The translations under genes and the position numbers were made by a program. Below the pieces are notes generated by a model. The model saw nothing but the letters and a program-made list of their open reading frames with translations. It had not been told where the DNA came from and made no database searches. A DNA stretch of 15,369 nt from CAZFER01 sp964517495 (GTDB lineage Bacteria > Hinthialibacterota > Hinthialibacteria > Hinthialibacterales > Hinthialibacteraceae): assembly GCA_964517495.1 (NCBI GenBank), contig CAZFER010000103.1, positions 1 to 15,369 of the forward strand, written 5' to 3'. Shown here one piece after another: positions 8,213 to 14,699 of this stretch; position 1 is the first letter of the stretch, and every line of letters begins with the position of its first letter.

Positions 8213-9277
8213 TCAAAGCCACTCCAAAAACTTCAAATTAGCCGCCGGAAACGCATACCGCCGCAAGTGCGACCGTGGCACCCATTTTAGATCACTATGA
8301 TAGAGTGCCCGCGGCTTCTCAGCCGGGGGATGGCATAAATAAAGGTGAATGGTAACCGCCAGGTGAGAATAAACATGATCAACCGATGTGATCAACTCAC
8401 CGATTTGCACCTCAACACCTAACTCTTCCCTTAGTTCCCGGCGCAAGGCATCCTCCTTGGTCTCGTCCTTTTCGACTTTCCCACCCGGAAACTCCCAAAG
8501 CCCTTCCAGCATCCCGCCAGAAGGGCGTCTTCCCAAAAGATATCGTCCATTCTTTCGGATAGCGGCGGCCACCACATCCACATGGGGAACCGCTTTCCGT
8601 GCTTTTCGAACTGGGAGAACATGCTGCCGGTTTGTTTGAAACGCATCGCAATGTTTTTGAACCGGACAACGCTGGCATTGAGGCTGCCTTGGTGTGCATA
8701 CACCAGCTCCCAACTCCATAATCGCCTGATTAAACATTCCCGGCTCTTTCTGGGGAAGCAGATCCGTGGCAATCTTCGTCAACCTGCTTTTTACCGCATT
8801 ATTATCGATCGACTCGCGTTCACCAGTGATTCGCGCCAATACCCGTTTGGCATTTCCATCCACCGCCGGACAGCGTTGCTTAAACGCAATACTCACAATA
8901 GCACCTGCGGTATAATCCCCGATCCCCGGCAGTTTGGACCATGCATCAAACGTGGTGGGAAATTCACCCTTGTGATCATTCGAAATAATTTGAGCGGCTT
9001 TCTTCAAATGATGCACCCGCCGGTAATACCCCAAGCCCTCCCACACTTTTAGCAATACATTGTCATCCGCCCTGGCTAACGCATGGACATCAGGAAACGC
9101 CGCAAGAAATGCTTCATAATATGGTATAACGGTCTTAACTTGGGTTTGCTGAAGCATAATTTCAGACAACCAAATGGGATAAGGATCATCCGTATTACGC
9201 CAGGGCAACTCACGGGCATGCTGGTAAAACCATTTCAAAAGAGCACGGCGGATGGCAGTACGTTTTTTGGAATTCAT
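8213..9277 (-). CDS. mutY: A/G-specific adenine glycosylase MutY with complete Nudix box
   Basis: A 354-residue base-excision repair enzyme that removes adenine opposite 8-oxoguanine. The catalytic Glu39 lies in SEIMLQQTQV. The helix-hairpin-helix is LPGIGDYTAGAI (116-127), with Asp140 in VDGNAKRVLARI. The [4Fe-4S] ligands Cys194, Cys201, Cys204 and Cys210 have the canonical 6-2-5 spacing. The C-terminal 8-oxoG-recognition domain carries HVYSH in place of the usual HxFSH motif. Unusually compared with the E. coli-type enzyme, this domain has a full Nudix signature from Gly266 to Val288: Gly266, Glu272, Arg280-Glu281-Leu282, Glu284-Glu285 and Gly287 are all present. It might therefore also hydrolyse an oxidised nucleotide. 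The ATG at 9277 lacks a strong ribosome site. It is divergent from the next gene and convergent with the TIR pair. Confidence 0.95.
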   Translation of the reverse strand: MNSKKRTAIRRALLKWFYQHARELPWRNTDDPYPIWLSEIMLQQTQVKTVIPYYEAFLAAFPDVHALARADDNVLLKVWEGLGYYRRVHHLKKAAQIISNDHKGEFPTTFDAWSKLPGIGDYTAGAIVSIAFKQRCPAVDGNAKRVLARITGERESIDNNAVKSRLTKIATDLLPQKEPGMFNQAIMELGAGVCTPRQPQCQRCPVQKHCDAFQTNRQHVLPVRKARKAVPHVDVVAAAIRKNGRYLLGRRPSGGMLEGLWEFPGGKVEKDETKEDALRRELREELGVEVQIGELITSVDHVYSHLAVTIHLYLCHPPAEKPRALYHSDLKWVPRSHLRRYAFPAANLKFLEWL

Positions 9278-9422
9278 GGTTTAGGTTTCGCTTACCTTGA
9301 TAACACGATAGAATTTAGATTAAAACGCTATATCATTCCCTGGATGAGATCACGACGCCCAATCATAGCATCGATGCCATGTCATTCAATTTAAATAAAG
9401 GAAATTAAGGAGTGAATGTTGT

Positions 9423-9995
9423 ATGACTGAATTATTTGATCCTCAAAAATATGGAGCACCTATTACTGAATTGATCCAGGAGGAACGCTTAAACGATCTT
9501 GGACCAGGGCAGCCCAACCAGGCTGCTTATCAACAATTGAAATCACTGGATATTGAAGGCCTTTTCCCTCAAAAAACCATCAAAGATCCGGATATGGCAA
9601 AAGCCTGCCTTTCCGGATTATGGTTATATCATAATTTTCTCGATGAATCCCACACACTCAGCCAATCAATTCCAACGGGTACGGGGAGTTATTGGCACGG
9701 AATTATGCATCGCCGTGAGCCTGATTTTTCCAACTCAAAATACTGGTTCCGCAGGGTGGGCAATCACCCCATCTTTCCTGACCTTGCCCGTGAAGCGGCT
9801 GAAATTGCCTCGAATTACTCACTCAGCCCACGTGCCAATTTTCTGACCAACCAAACAGAGTGGGATCCTTACGCCTTCATCAATCTATGTGAAGATTGCT
9901 TAAAGCATAACGAAACAGATAAAGAACTTTGTCTTAAAATTCAATTAAAGGAATGGCAATTATTATTCGATTACAGTTATCGTAACGCGATCTAA
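9423..9995 (+). CDS. Conserved protein of unknown function with a WHGIMHRREPDFSN motif
   Basis: A 190-residue soluble protein that I do not recognise by name, although the central block resembles a family I associate with Planctomycetes-like genomes. The block runs from about residue 88 to 116: SYWHGIMHRREPDFSNSKYW, then FRRVGNHP. Just before it is LWLYHNFLDESHTLSQ (66-81). His70, Asp74, His77, His92, His96 and Glu99 make a cluster of polar residues that could bind a metal, but this is a guess. There is no signal peptide or transmembrane segment. The ATG at 9423 is preceded by AAGGAG (9407-9412). Only 21 bases separate it from the downstream glycosyltransferase gene, so the two are likely co-transcribed. 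A weak possible promoter, TTGATA (9297-9302) with TAAAAC (9321-9326), lies in the spacer shared with mutY. Confidence 0.75.
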   Translation: MTELFDPQKYGAPITELIQEERLNDLGPGQPNQAAYQQLKSLDIEGLFPQKTIKDPDMAKACLSGLWLYHNFLDESHTLSQSIPTGTGSYWHGIMHRREPDFSNSKYWFRRVGNHPIFPDLAREAAEIASNYSLSPRANFLTNQTEWDPYAFINLCEDCLKHNETDKELCLKIQLKEWQLLFDYSYRNAI

Positions 9996-10016
9996 AAATA
10001 AGGTTTAATCCAGCAA

Positions 10017-11144
10017 ATGGCCTTCGACTTGGATTTCAAAATCTGTTTCGTATCACCAACCCTCTATCCTCTGTTTAATGCACAGGTTGGGACAACGTAT
10101 AATGACGCCGAGGTTCAATTGTACGAATTGGCTGTTCACTTCGGTAAAAACCAAAATTGGGAAGTCAGCGTCGTCACCGCTGATTATGGCCAGGATGAGG
10201 TGGAATATTACTCAGGCGTATTGGTCTATAAAACAGATTTTCAAGCGCCAACATCTTTCTATCAAAAGTTTTTGCCAAAAACATCTTCACTGCACCGTAT
10301 TTTAAAAAAAGTCGATGCCCAAATCTATATCATGGCAGGTGCCTCCGGCTTAACCAAAGATGTTGCGCAATTTTGTAAAAAACACCGGCGATCATTCTTA
10401 TATCGAGTCACCCATCAGCGTGATTGTGATGGGACTTTTATCAAAAGCGATAATTCTGAGGGAAAGGCATTTGTATGGGCACTCAAACAAGCGTATCGGG
10501 TAATTTGCCAAACGGGCGAACAAACCGCTCTACTCAAACGGCACCAGGGCATTCACACTGCGTTGATCCCCAATGCGATACGCCTATATCCTTCGGGAGA
10601 CTCGGTGCGAAACGAAGTGGTTTGGATTGGTGAGGCACTAAACTGGAAACAACCGGAATTTTTCTTTCGGCTTGCTTTAACTATACCGGAATACCAATTC
10701 ACATTCGTTTCCCGGCCGAACGATCCAGCCTATTTCGAGCGTCTGATCGAAAAAACCCGCGATATCCCTAACCTTGGCGTACAAAATTCCATCCCCTATC
10801 ACGAATTACCCGCCATTTTGGGCCGGGCAAAGGTGTTGGTCAATACATCACGGTTTGAGGGTTTCCCCTATATGTTCAGCTTGGCCTTGGCCTCGGGCGT
10901 CCCGCTCGCCAGCCTTCATGTTGATCCTGACCGAGTCATTGAACAAACGGGGATCGGCGTATTTGCAAATGGATCAGAATTTCAGCTGGTGCAGGGTGTG
11001 CGTGATTTAATCACCTACCATCGCCAGTGGAAAAGAATGAGCGATACCGCCTATCAATTCATCAAAGAAAAACAAAACATTAACCACATCAGCAAAGATT
11101 ATATAAAACTCTTTATCAGCTGCCTGGGCCGTCAAAAACGATGA
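10017..11144 (+). CDS. GT4-like glycosyltransferase (group 1) lacking the second Glu of the E-x7-E motif
   Basis: A 375-residue GT-B-fold protein. The N-terminal Rossmann half starts KICFVSPTLYPLFNAQVGTT and contains NDAEVQLYELA (29-39) in the place of the usual GGAE-type motif. The C-terminal half has WIGEALNWKQPEFFFRLA (203-220), the conserved NTSRFEGFPYMFSLALASGV (276-295), and VDPDRVIEQTGIGVF. In most retaining GT4 enzymes the E-x7-E motif has two Glu; here the first is Glu281 and position 289 is Leu. This is seen directly and may mark a subfamily or a changed nucleotide-sugar site. No membrane segment is evident. The gene follows the unknown 9423 gene by 21 bases. A role in a surface glycan is plausible; donor and acceptor are unknown. 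Confidence 0.8.
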   Translation: MAFDLDFKICFVSPTLYPLFNAQVGTTYNDAEVQLYELAVHFGKNQNWEVSVVTADYGQDEVEYYSGVLVYKTDFQAPTSFYQKFLPKTSSLHRILKKVDAQIYIMAGASGLTKDVAQFCKKHRRSFLYRVTHQRDCDGTFIKSDNSEGKAFVWALKQAYRVICQTGEQTALLKRHQGIHTALIPNAIRLYPSGDSVRNEVVWIGEALNWKQPEFFFRLALTIPEYQFTFVSRPNDPAYFERLIEKTRDIPNLGVQNSIPYHELPAILGRAKVLVNTSRFEGFPYMFSLALASGVPLASLHVDPDRVIEQTGIGVFANGSEFQLVQGVRDLITYHRQWKRMSDTAYQFIKEKQNINHISKDYIKLFISCLGRQKR

Positions 11145-11151
11145 TAAAACA

Positions 11152-11191
11152 GGGAATGCCGCCTTGAGTTTTTTTCATCAGCGGCATTCCC
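11152..11191. terminator. Hairpin between convergent genes, possible bidirectional terminator
   Basis: A perfect 11-base inverted repeat GGGAATGCCGC (11152-11162) and GCGGCATTCCC (11181-11191) has an 18-base loop that holds a run of seven T. It sits exactly between the stops of the convergent glycosyltransferase and oxidoreductase genes. There is no clean T tract right after the stem on either strand, so it is not a textbook Rho-independent terminator. Confidence 0.5.
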
Positions 11192-11204
11192 CATATTTCA
11201 TCAT

Positions 11205-12479
11205 TTAAAACATGCTCTTCAGCCTGGTATCCGTCGGTTCAATTCGACGAATTTCCAGCATCTCTTCCTGTTTCGCATCCCACATAATACGCCGGCCAGT
11301 GCGGTATGATATATTCCCCAAATGTGCAGCGGTAATAACTTTGTGCCCGGTTTCCACCGGTGAGTTCGGTTCTTCCCGTGATTTGACACATTCCAGGAAA
11401 TTGGCCACATGGTCTCCACCTTCATAAGGCCGTTCCCAGGTTTCAACTGGATCGCTTGAACCTTGAGGCACCAAAACCCGAAATCCTTTGCGGTCATCCA
11501 CCATCAATGTGCCTTCAGAGCCAAAAAATGCTGCACCCACGCTATCATCACCATTAATGAACTGGACGGTAAATAACGTGGTAAACTTCCCATAGTTAAA
11601 CACACCATGCACCACATCCGGTGTCTCCCAGTGTGAAAAGTAATGGTTTCCACCGTTGGCTGCTGCCGATACCGGGCCATCCACATCCATCAACCATTGA
11701 TTGACATCCAGCTGGTGGGCACCGATATCCGTCATCAAGCCGCCTGCATAATCCCAATACCAACGCCAGGCAAAATAGCGGTAGGGATCAAAGGCTCGTT
11801 TAGGCGCGTTCCCTAAAAAACGGTTCCAATCCAGGCGTCCATTAATTTTCAAATTAGCCGTAAAAGGATCCCCACCCGACCAGTTGCGGGTATCCCATAC
11901 TTTCACAAAAGCCACCTCACCTAATTTGCCCGAGCGAATCCATTCACGAGCCCGCAGCCAGTGTTTGCCACTACGGCGATGATTGCCAACCTGGACAATT
12001 TGTTTGGTCGACCGAACAGCTTGAACCATTTCCTGTCCTTCTTCGATGGTTTTCGAAAAGGGTTTTTCGCAATAAGCATCTTTCCCCGCTTGGACAGCGT
12101 CGATCAGCACGTCATGATGCCAGTGATCAGGAACACCAATATAAACGGCGTCCACATCATTGCGTTCCAGCAGTCGTTCATGTTCGTAATAGGTATCCGC
12201 TTTCTCTCCGTCTTCGCTTTCAGATTTGGCTTTGGCTTGCATTAAGCGTTCTTCATACACATCACAAACCGCGACAATGCGGGCGCCCCGCTTTTTGCAT
12301 TCATCCAAACCCCATTGGCCGCGTCCACCGGTGCCGATCACCCCAACTCGAACGCTCTCATTCGCACCCAAAACCTTAGGGGGCGCAATTCCCTGAAGTG
12401 AGGCCATCCCAACTCCAGCAGCAACCGCTGCAGAACTACGCAGAAAATCTCGACGTGAATTTTTATCATGGCTTGACAT
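11205..12479 (-). CDS. Tat-exported Gfo/Idh/MocA-family oxidoreductase
   Basis: A 424-residue NAD(P)-dependent sugar-type oxidoreductase. The upstream in-frame ATG at 12515 is rejected. The ATG at 12479 follows GAAGGAGAG by about six bases and puts a twin-arginine signal at the N-terminus: SRRDFLRSS (8-16) and a hydrophobic stretch to about residue 38. The Rossmann fold begins at VRVGVIGTGGRGQWG (43-57). Other family marks are GVPDHWHHDVLIDAVQAGK (115-133), CEKPFSKTIEEG (137-148) and GGLMTDIGAHQLD (246-258). Lys139 is the usual catalytic Lys of EKP, and Asp251 and His255 match the D-x3-H pair. The substrate is probably a sugar or cyclitol, possibly one released by polysaccharide breakdown in the periplasm. 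Such RR-signal members are common in Planctomycetes-like and related heterotrophs. No promoter was assigned with confidence. Confidence 0.9.
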   Translation of the reverse strand: MSSHDKNSRRDFLRSSAAVAAGVGMASLQGIAPPKVLGANESVRVGVIGTGGRGQWGLDECKKRGARIVAVCDVYEERLMQAKAKSESEDGEKADTYYEHERLLERNDVDAVYIGVPDHWHHDVLIDAVQAGKDAYCEKPFSKTIEEGQEMVQAVRSTKQIVQVGNHRRSGKHWLRAREWIRSGKLGEVAFVKVWDTRNWSGGDPFTANLKINGRLDWNRFLGNAPKRAFDPYRYFAWRWYWDYAGGLMTDIGAHQLDVNQWLMDVDGPVSAAANGGNHYFSHWETPDVVHGVFNYGKFTTLFTVQFINGDDSVGAAFFGSEGTLMVDDRKGFRVLVPQGSSDPVETWERPYEGGDHVANFLECVKSREEPNSPVETGHKVITAAHLGNISYRTGRRIMWDAKQEEMLEIRRIEPTDTRLKSMF

Positions 12480-12668
12480 AAGTTTCTCTCCTTCTGAATA
12501 CTGTGTTATATGCAAAATCCTATTTATGATTAAATCGTATCATGCGGTATTTTCATAGTTTCACAAAGATATCCCCCAACATCCAGGGCTAAACCATTGG
12601 TTTTCAATTCTTTACCCCTTCCCCCCAGCTCATGTTACACAGTGTCAAGTAGCAAAGGCGCAGGTGTG

Positions 12669-12714
12669 CGGGTGACAAGAGTAAAACGTCGTTTTTTACC
12701 CTTGAAAACCACCC
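12669..12714. repeat. Palindromic repeat family, copy A
   Basis: Left arm GGGTGACAAGAGTAAAACG (12670-12688) pairs imperfectly with TTTACCCTTG (12695-12704) and ACCACCC (12708-12714). The string GGTGxCAAG, then TAAAACG, then CGTT, then TTTACCCTTGAA is shared with copy C at 13675-13710, with only a few substitutions. Confidence 0.65.
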
Positions 12715-12727
12715 TCGATATATCACC

Positions 12728-12776
12728 AGGGTGGCAAGGGCAAGACGACGAAGGAGTCAGCCCTTGAGTCACACCC
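12728..12776. repeat. Palindromic repeat family, copy B
   Basis: CAAGGGC (12735-12741) and GCCCTTG (12760-12766) are perfect arms, flanked by GGGTGG (12729-12734) on the left and CACACCC (12770-12776) on the right. It has the same plan as copy A (GGGTG, CAAG, ACG centre, CCCTTGA, CACCC) but a diverged loop. Confidence 0.55.
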
Positions 12777-12847
12777 ACCAACTCAAATTCTTCCCAAATT
12801 CTCAAAGTCAAACCGCCATTTCTAATATCTACACCCTGCAAAGAATT

Positions 12848-13245
12848 TCAGGAATTTACGCTTAATTCAATCCAATAAACGGGAAGAATCTTAAGAGTTC
12901 GAAAATGATCATCAGTGGCAATGAAAGTATCGCAATTGTAATAAGAGGCGAAAGCAACATGAATGGCATCCATTCCTCGTAAATTTACGTTTTGGGCGAT
13001 AACAAGCGCATCACGTAATAAACCATTATAATTTGCGAGGATATCAATTTGATTGAATACTCGGGTATAAAGATCAACCAATGAGTGTTGATTGTCTCGA
13101 TAAGGTTAAGTAGAACTGCTTCAGAAGCACATAACGTCCATCCATTTTCTTGTAATATGGATAGCGATTCTTCAACTTTATGTTGATATTCTGGCCATCC
13201 TTCAAAGCGATTTATCCATATGGATGAATCCACATAGGCTATCAC
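12848..13245 (-). pseudogene. PIN-domain (VapC-like) toxin split by a frameshift
   Basis: Two overlapping minus-strand frames make up one PIN-domain ribonuclease. The first starts at GTG 13245 with MIAYVDSSIWINRFEGW and holds Asp6 and Glu42 (CASEAVLLNLIET). The second, ending at 12848, continues naturally with HSLVDLYTRVFNQIDILA and holds the third and fourth acidic positions in LRGMDAIHVAFA and FIATDDHF. The break must lie between 13108, where the second frame has an upstream stop, and about 13080. No slippery heptamer is visible there, so this is a mutation or an assembly error rather than programmed frameshifting. All four PIN acidic positions survive, implying a recent break. The GTG overlaps the TGA of the antitoxin gene as GTGA, a translational coupling typical of toxin-antitoxin pairs. 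An intact product would be about 130 residues. Confidence 0.75.
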
Positions 13246-13478
13246 GATCCTGATTCCCTAAATGCCCGAAGTTCACGTGTAATCTCTTCAGGACTTCGGC
13301 GAGGAAAATTCAATGCATCGGCTTCCTTGAAAATGTTCCAAGTTTCATCCCAATTGGTTTTACCTTTTGGTTTTTCATCTATATCTTCTGGTGTAGCTAA
13401 AACAATTTTTTTACCCCGCATATCAGGATCAATCACTTTGACATGTCCATTCTCATCAACTTCAGCATGAACAATCAT
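13242..13478 (-). CDS. Small antitoxin (VapB-like) upstream of the PIN toxin
   Basis: A 78-residue protein starting MIVHAEVDENGHVKVIDPDM, from the ATG at 13478. A longer in-frame ATG at 13511 is rejected because AGGAAA (13485-13490 on the minus strand) is six bases before 13478. The N-terminal part, with HAEVDENGHVKV and a GKKIVLA strand, resembles the beta-rich DNA-binding end of small antitoxins. The C-terminal part, RRSPEEITRELRAFRESG, is a probable helix for toxin binding. It overlaps the PIN gene start by four bases. I identify it mainly by size, order and overlap, not by a firm family match. Its promoter carries a palindrome that could be its own operator. Confidence 0.7.
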   Translation of the reverse strand: MIVHAEVDENGHVKVIDPDMRGKKIVLATPEDIDEKPKGKTNWDETWNIFKEADALNFPRRSPEEITRELRAFRESGS

Positions 13479-13519
13479 GCTCAATTTCCTTTTAAAAAGG
13501 CGATGATACAATCAAATAA

Positions 13520-13548
13520 AGTATACACGAACAAATTTAAATGTTCAA
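13520..13548 (-). promoter_or_regulatory. Promoter of the antitoxin-toxin operon with embedded palindromic operator
   Basis: Read on the minus strand: -35 TTGAAC (13548-13543) and -10 TATACT (13525-13520), spaced 17 bases. An interrupted palindrome GAACAAATTTAAATGTTC (13529-13546) fills the spacer and overlaps the -35 box; arms GAACA and TGTTC are perfect and the centre is nearly symmetric. This is where an autoregulating antitoxin would bind. Confidence 0.55.
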
Positions 13549-13667
13549 ATAATTACACTTGAGGCTACATACCAATCCAAGGGCGAGCGTATCTCCCGAT
13601 AAGCCGATGTGCCCGACCGCTCAGGGGAGGCCGGTAAACTCGCCAACCCAACTCCTCTGTCACAATC

Positions 13668-13719
13668 TCGCACGGGTGCCAAGGCTAAAACGCCGTTCTT
13701 TACCCTTGAAGTTGTGCGA
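13668..13719. repeat. Palindromic repeat family, copy C
   Basis: Outer arms TCGCAC (13668-13673) and GTGCGA (13714-13719) are perfect. The interior GGGTGCCAAGGCTAAAACG, then CCGTTCTTTACCCTTGAA, closely follows copy A about 1 kb to the left, in the same orientation. Confidence 0.65.
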
Positions 13720-13724
13720 CTTAT

Positions 13725-13757
13725 GTAGGGTGGATTAAAAGCGAAGCGTAACCCACC
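13725..13757. repeat. GTAGGGTGGATTA/TAACCCACC palindromic element
   Basis: GGTGGATTA (13729-13737) pairs with TAACCCACC (13749-13757) with one mismatch across a short AAAGCGAAGCG loop. I recall very similar GTAGGGTGG...AACCCACC palindromes scattered in several uncultured bacterial and cyanobacterial genomes. It directly follows copy C. Confidence 0.6.
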
Positions 13758-13962
13758 AGGCATACGCACCATACGTAAAAAATCACTCCTCCTGGTTGAC
13801 CATACCGTGTATGATGTTTTTATCTTACCAAATGGGAAATTAATAAGGAAAGGCATGAGTAAAATAGGTGGGTCACGCCATAAACGACACGGCTTTTAAC
13901 CCTTCGAAGATGGATCTAAAACGTATGGTGATACATACAAAAAAATTCATCTTAGGGAGCGT

Positions 13963-14319
13963 TTATTCTGGCATTTGTGCAAACCGAACCTGTCTCTCTG
14001 TCACCACTACAAATTGGTTTGCCAACTGCCCTTCAAAACATTCAAGCAATCGCTGAAGAGCGGCAATCTTATTTGCCGTCCGTTCATCTTCAAGGCGTAG
14101 CAGCAAAACACCCTTATGGGGGCGTTGTTCTCGATAAACCTTCTCGCCAAAGTCTTTATCATTCGTAATTAAGATCCAATTCTCGGCATATGCTTTCGCA
14201 ATGACATCATCGTCATCCATACCGCGCACTTCTTCATACACTGAGAAAACTTCATATTCTTGCTCACGCAACCAATGTGCTACTGCCGGGCCTGTGCATT
14301 CATCCACAAGGAAACGCAT
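13963..14319 (-). CDS. DUF5615 PIN-like toxin-type protein
   Basis: A 118-residue protein matching the DUF5615 (Mut7-C/PIN-like) family. It starts MRFLVDECTGPAVAHWLREQ, with Asp6 and Glu7 as the first acidic pair. GMDDDDVIAKAYAENW (33-48) and ILITNDKDFGEKVY (49-62) hold the other conserved acidic residues, and GVLLLRLEDE follows. The fold is that of PIN-type nucleases, and members are usually the toxin-like partner of DUF433 proteins. The ATG at 14319 comes immediately after the stop of the DUF433 gene with no base between (TAAATG), so the two are translated together. Nuclease activity is assumed from the family and not shown. It is the second PIN-like gene within 1.5 kb. Confidence 0.85.
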   Translation of the reverse strand: MRFLVDECTGPAVAHWLREQEYEVFSVYEEVRGMDDDDVIAKAYAENWILITNDKDFGEKVYREQRPHKGVLLLRLEDERTANKIAALQRLLECFEGQLANQFVVVTERQVRFAQMPE

Positions 14320-14571
14320 TTACGCCGGCTCCACCACCAATGGCATGAATGTCGCACTTGCCAGGGATTTCATAGCAAATAGCAAGCATGCTTGAATATC
14401 TTCGGAAGTTAACTCTTCGTATTCTTCCAAAATCTCCGAGACTGTCGCGCCATGAGCCAGAAGATTAAGAATATATTCTACAGTCAGCCGTGTTCCCTTG
14501 ATAACCGGCTTTCCAGCCATCACCTTGGGATTAAGAATAATCCGCTCAAGAAGTTGTTGTTCTGTCATCAT
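14320..14571 (-). CDS. DUF433-domain antitoxin
   Basis: An 83-residue protein starting MMTEQQLLERIILNPKVMAG. The string MAGKPVIKGTRLTVEYIL, with LAHGATVSEILEEYEEL and TSEDIQACLLFA after it, is the signature of DUF433 (a winged helix-turn-helix-like antitoxin family). ATG codons at 14571 and 14568 are adjacent; GGGAG lies five to eight bases upstream, so either can serve. A longer frame reaching 14631 runs into the dispersed hairpin repeat and is rejected. It is directly followed by the DUF5615 gene. A possible promoter on the minus strand is TTGCGT (14617-14612) and TAGAAT (14593-14588), with 18 bases between. Confidence 0.85.
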   Translation of the reverse strand: MMTEQQLLERIILNPKVMAGKPVIKGTRLTVEYILNLLAHGATVSEILEEYEELTSEDIQACLLFAMKSLASATFMPLVVEPA

Positions 14572-14587
14572 TTCTTCTCCCGCATGT

Positions 14588-14617
14588 ATTCTACATCCAA
14601 CAGACACTCCAACGCAA
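14588..14617 (-). promoter_or_regulatory. Possible promoter of the DUF433/DUF5615 operon
   Basis: On the minus strand, TTGCGT (14617-14612) and TAGAAT (14593-14588) with an 18-base spacer. The hairpin repeat copy 2 ends only three bases upstream of the -35. Confidence 0.35.
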
Positions 14618-14619
14618 CT

Positions 14620-14650
14620 GGATTGACACACAAGTCAATCCCTACATGTG
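14620..14650 (-). repeat. Dispersed hairpin repeat, copy 2
   Basis: On the minus strand TGTAGGGATTGAC leads into a loop and GTCAATCC. Arms GGATTGAC (14620-14627) and GTCAATCC (14634-14641) are perfect. It matches the right-hand part of the repeat at 7111-7137 (TGTAGGGG, TTGAC, TGTGTCAA, CCAG). Where the arms differ, both sides have changed so that pairing is kept. Confidence 0.65.
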
Positions 14651-14699
14651 ATAGGAGCAATCCCAATGTCATTAACTTAAAATTAAATTGGATCGTTGA

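Larger units (their letters stand above)
12480..12847. other. Non-coding stretch with palindromic repeats A and B
   Basis: No supported gene. The left part carries the leader of the oxidoreductase gene. 12669-12776 holds two related palindromic repeats, described separately. A minus-strand open frame of 68 codons (12635-12841) coincides with these repeats and is not credible. Confidence 0.6.
13549..13962. other. Non-coding stretch between two toxin-antitoxin pairs
   Basis: No gene supported. It holds repeat C (13668-13719), the palindrome at 13725-13757, and at 13584-13660 a GC-rich segment with weak GGCGAG and CTCGCC arms. A 103-codon minus-strand frame (13545-13856) is built from these repeats. 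Nothing was recognised in 13860-13962. Confidence 0.55.

Noticed and set aside
12635..12841. 68-codon minus-strand frame
   Set aside because: Covers palindromic repeats A and B; no start signal and no protein-like pattern.
13080..13108. Programmed ribosomal frameshift in the PIN gene
   Set aside because: No slippery heptamer or downstream pseudoknot was seen; mutation or assembly error is simpler.
13545..13856. 103-codon minus-strand frame
   Set aside because: Made of repeat C and the GTAGGGTGG palindrome; no recognisable domain.
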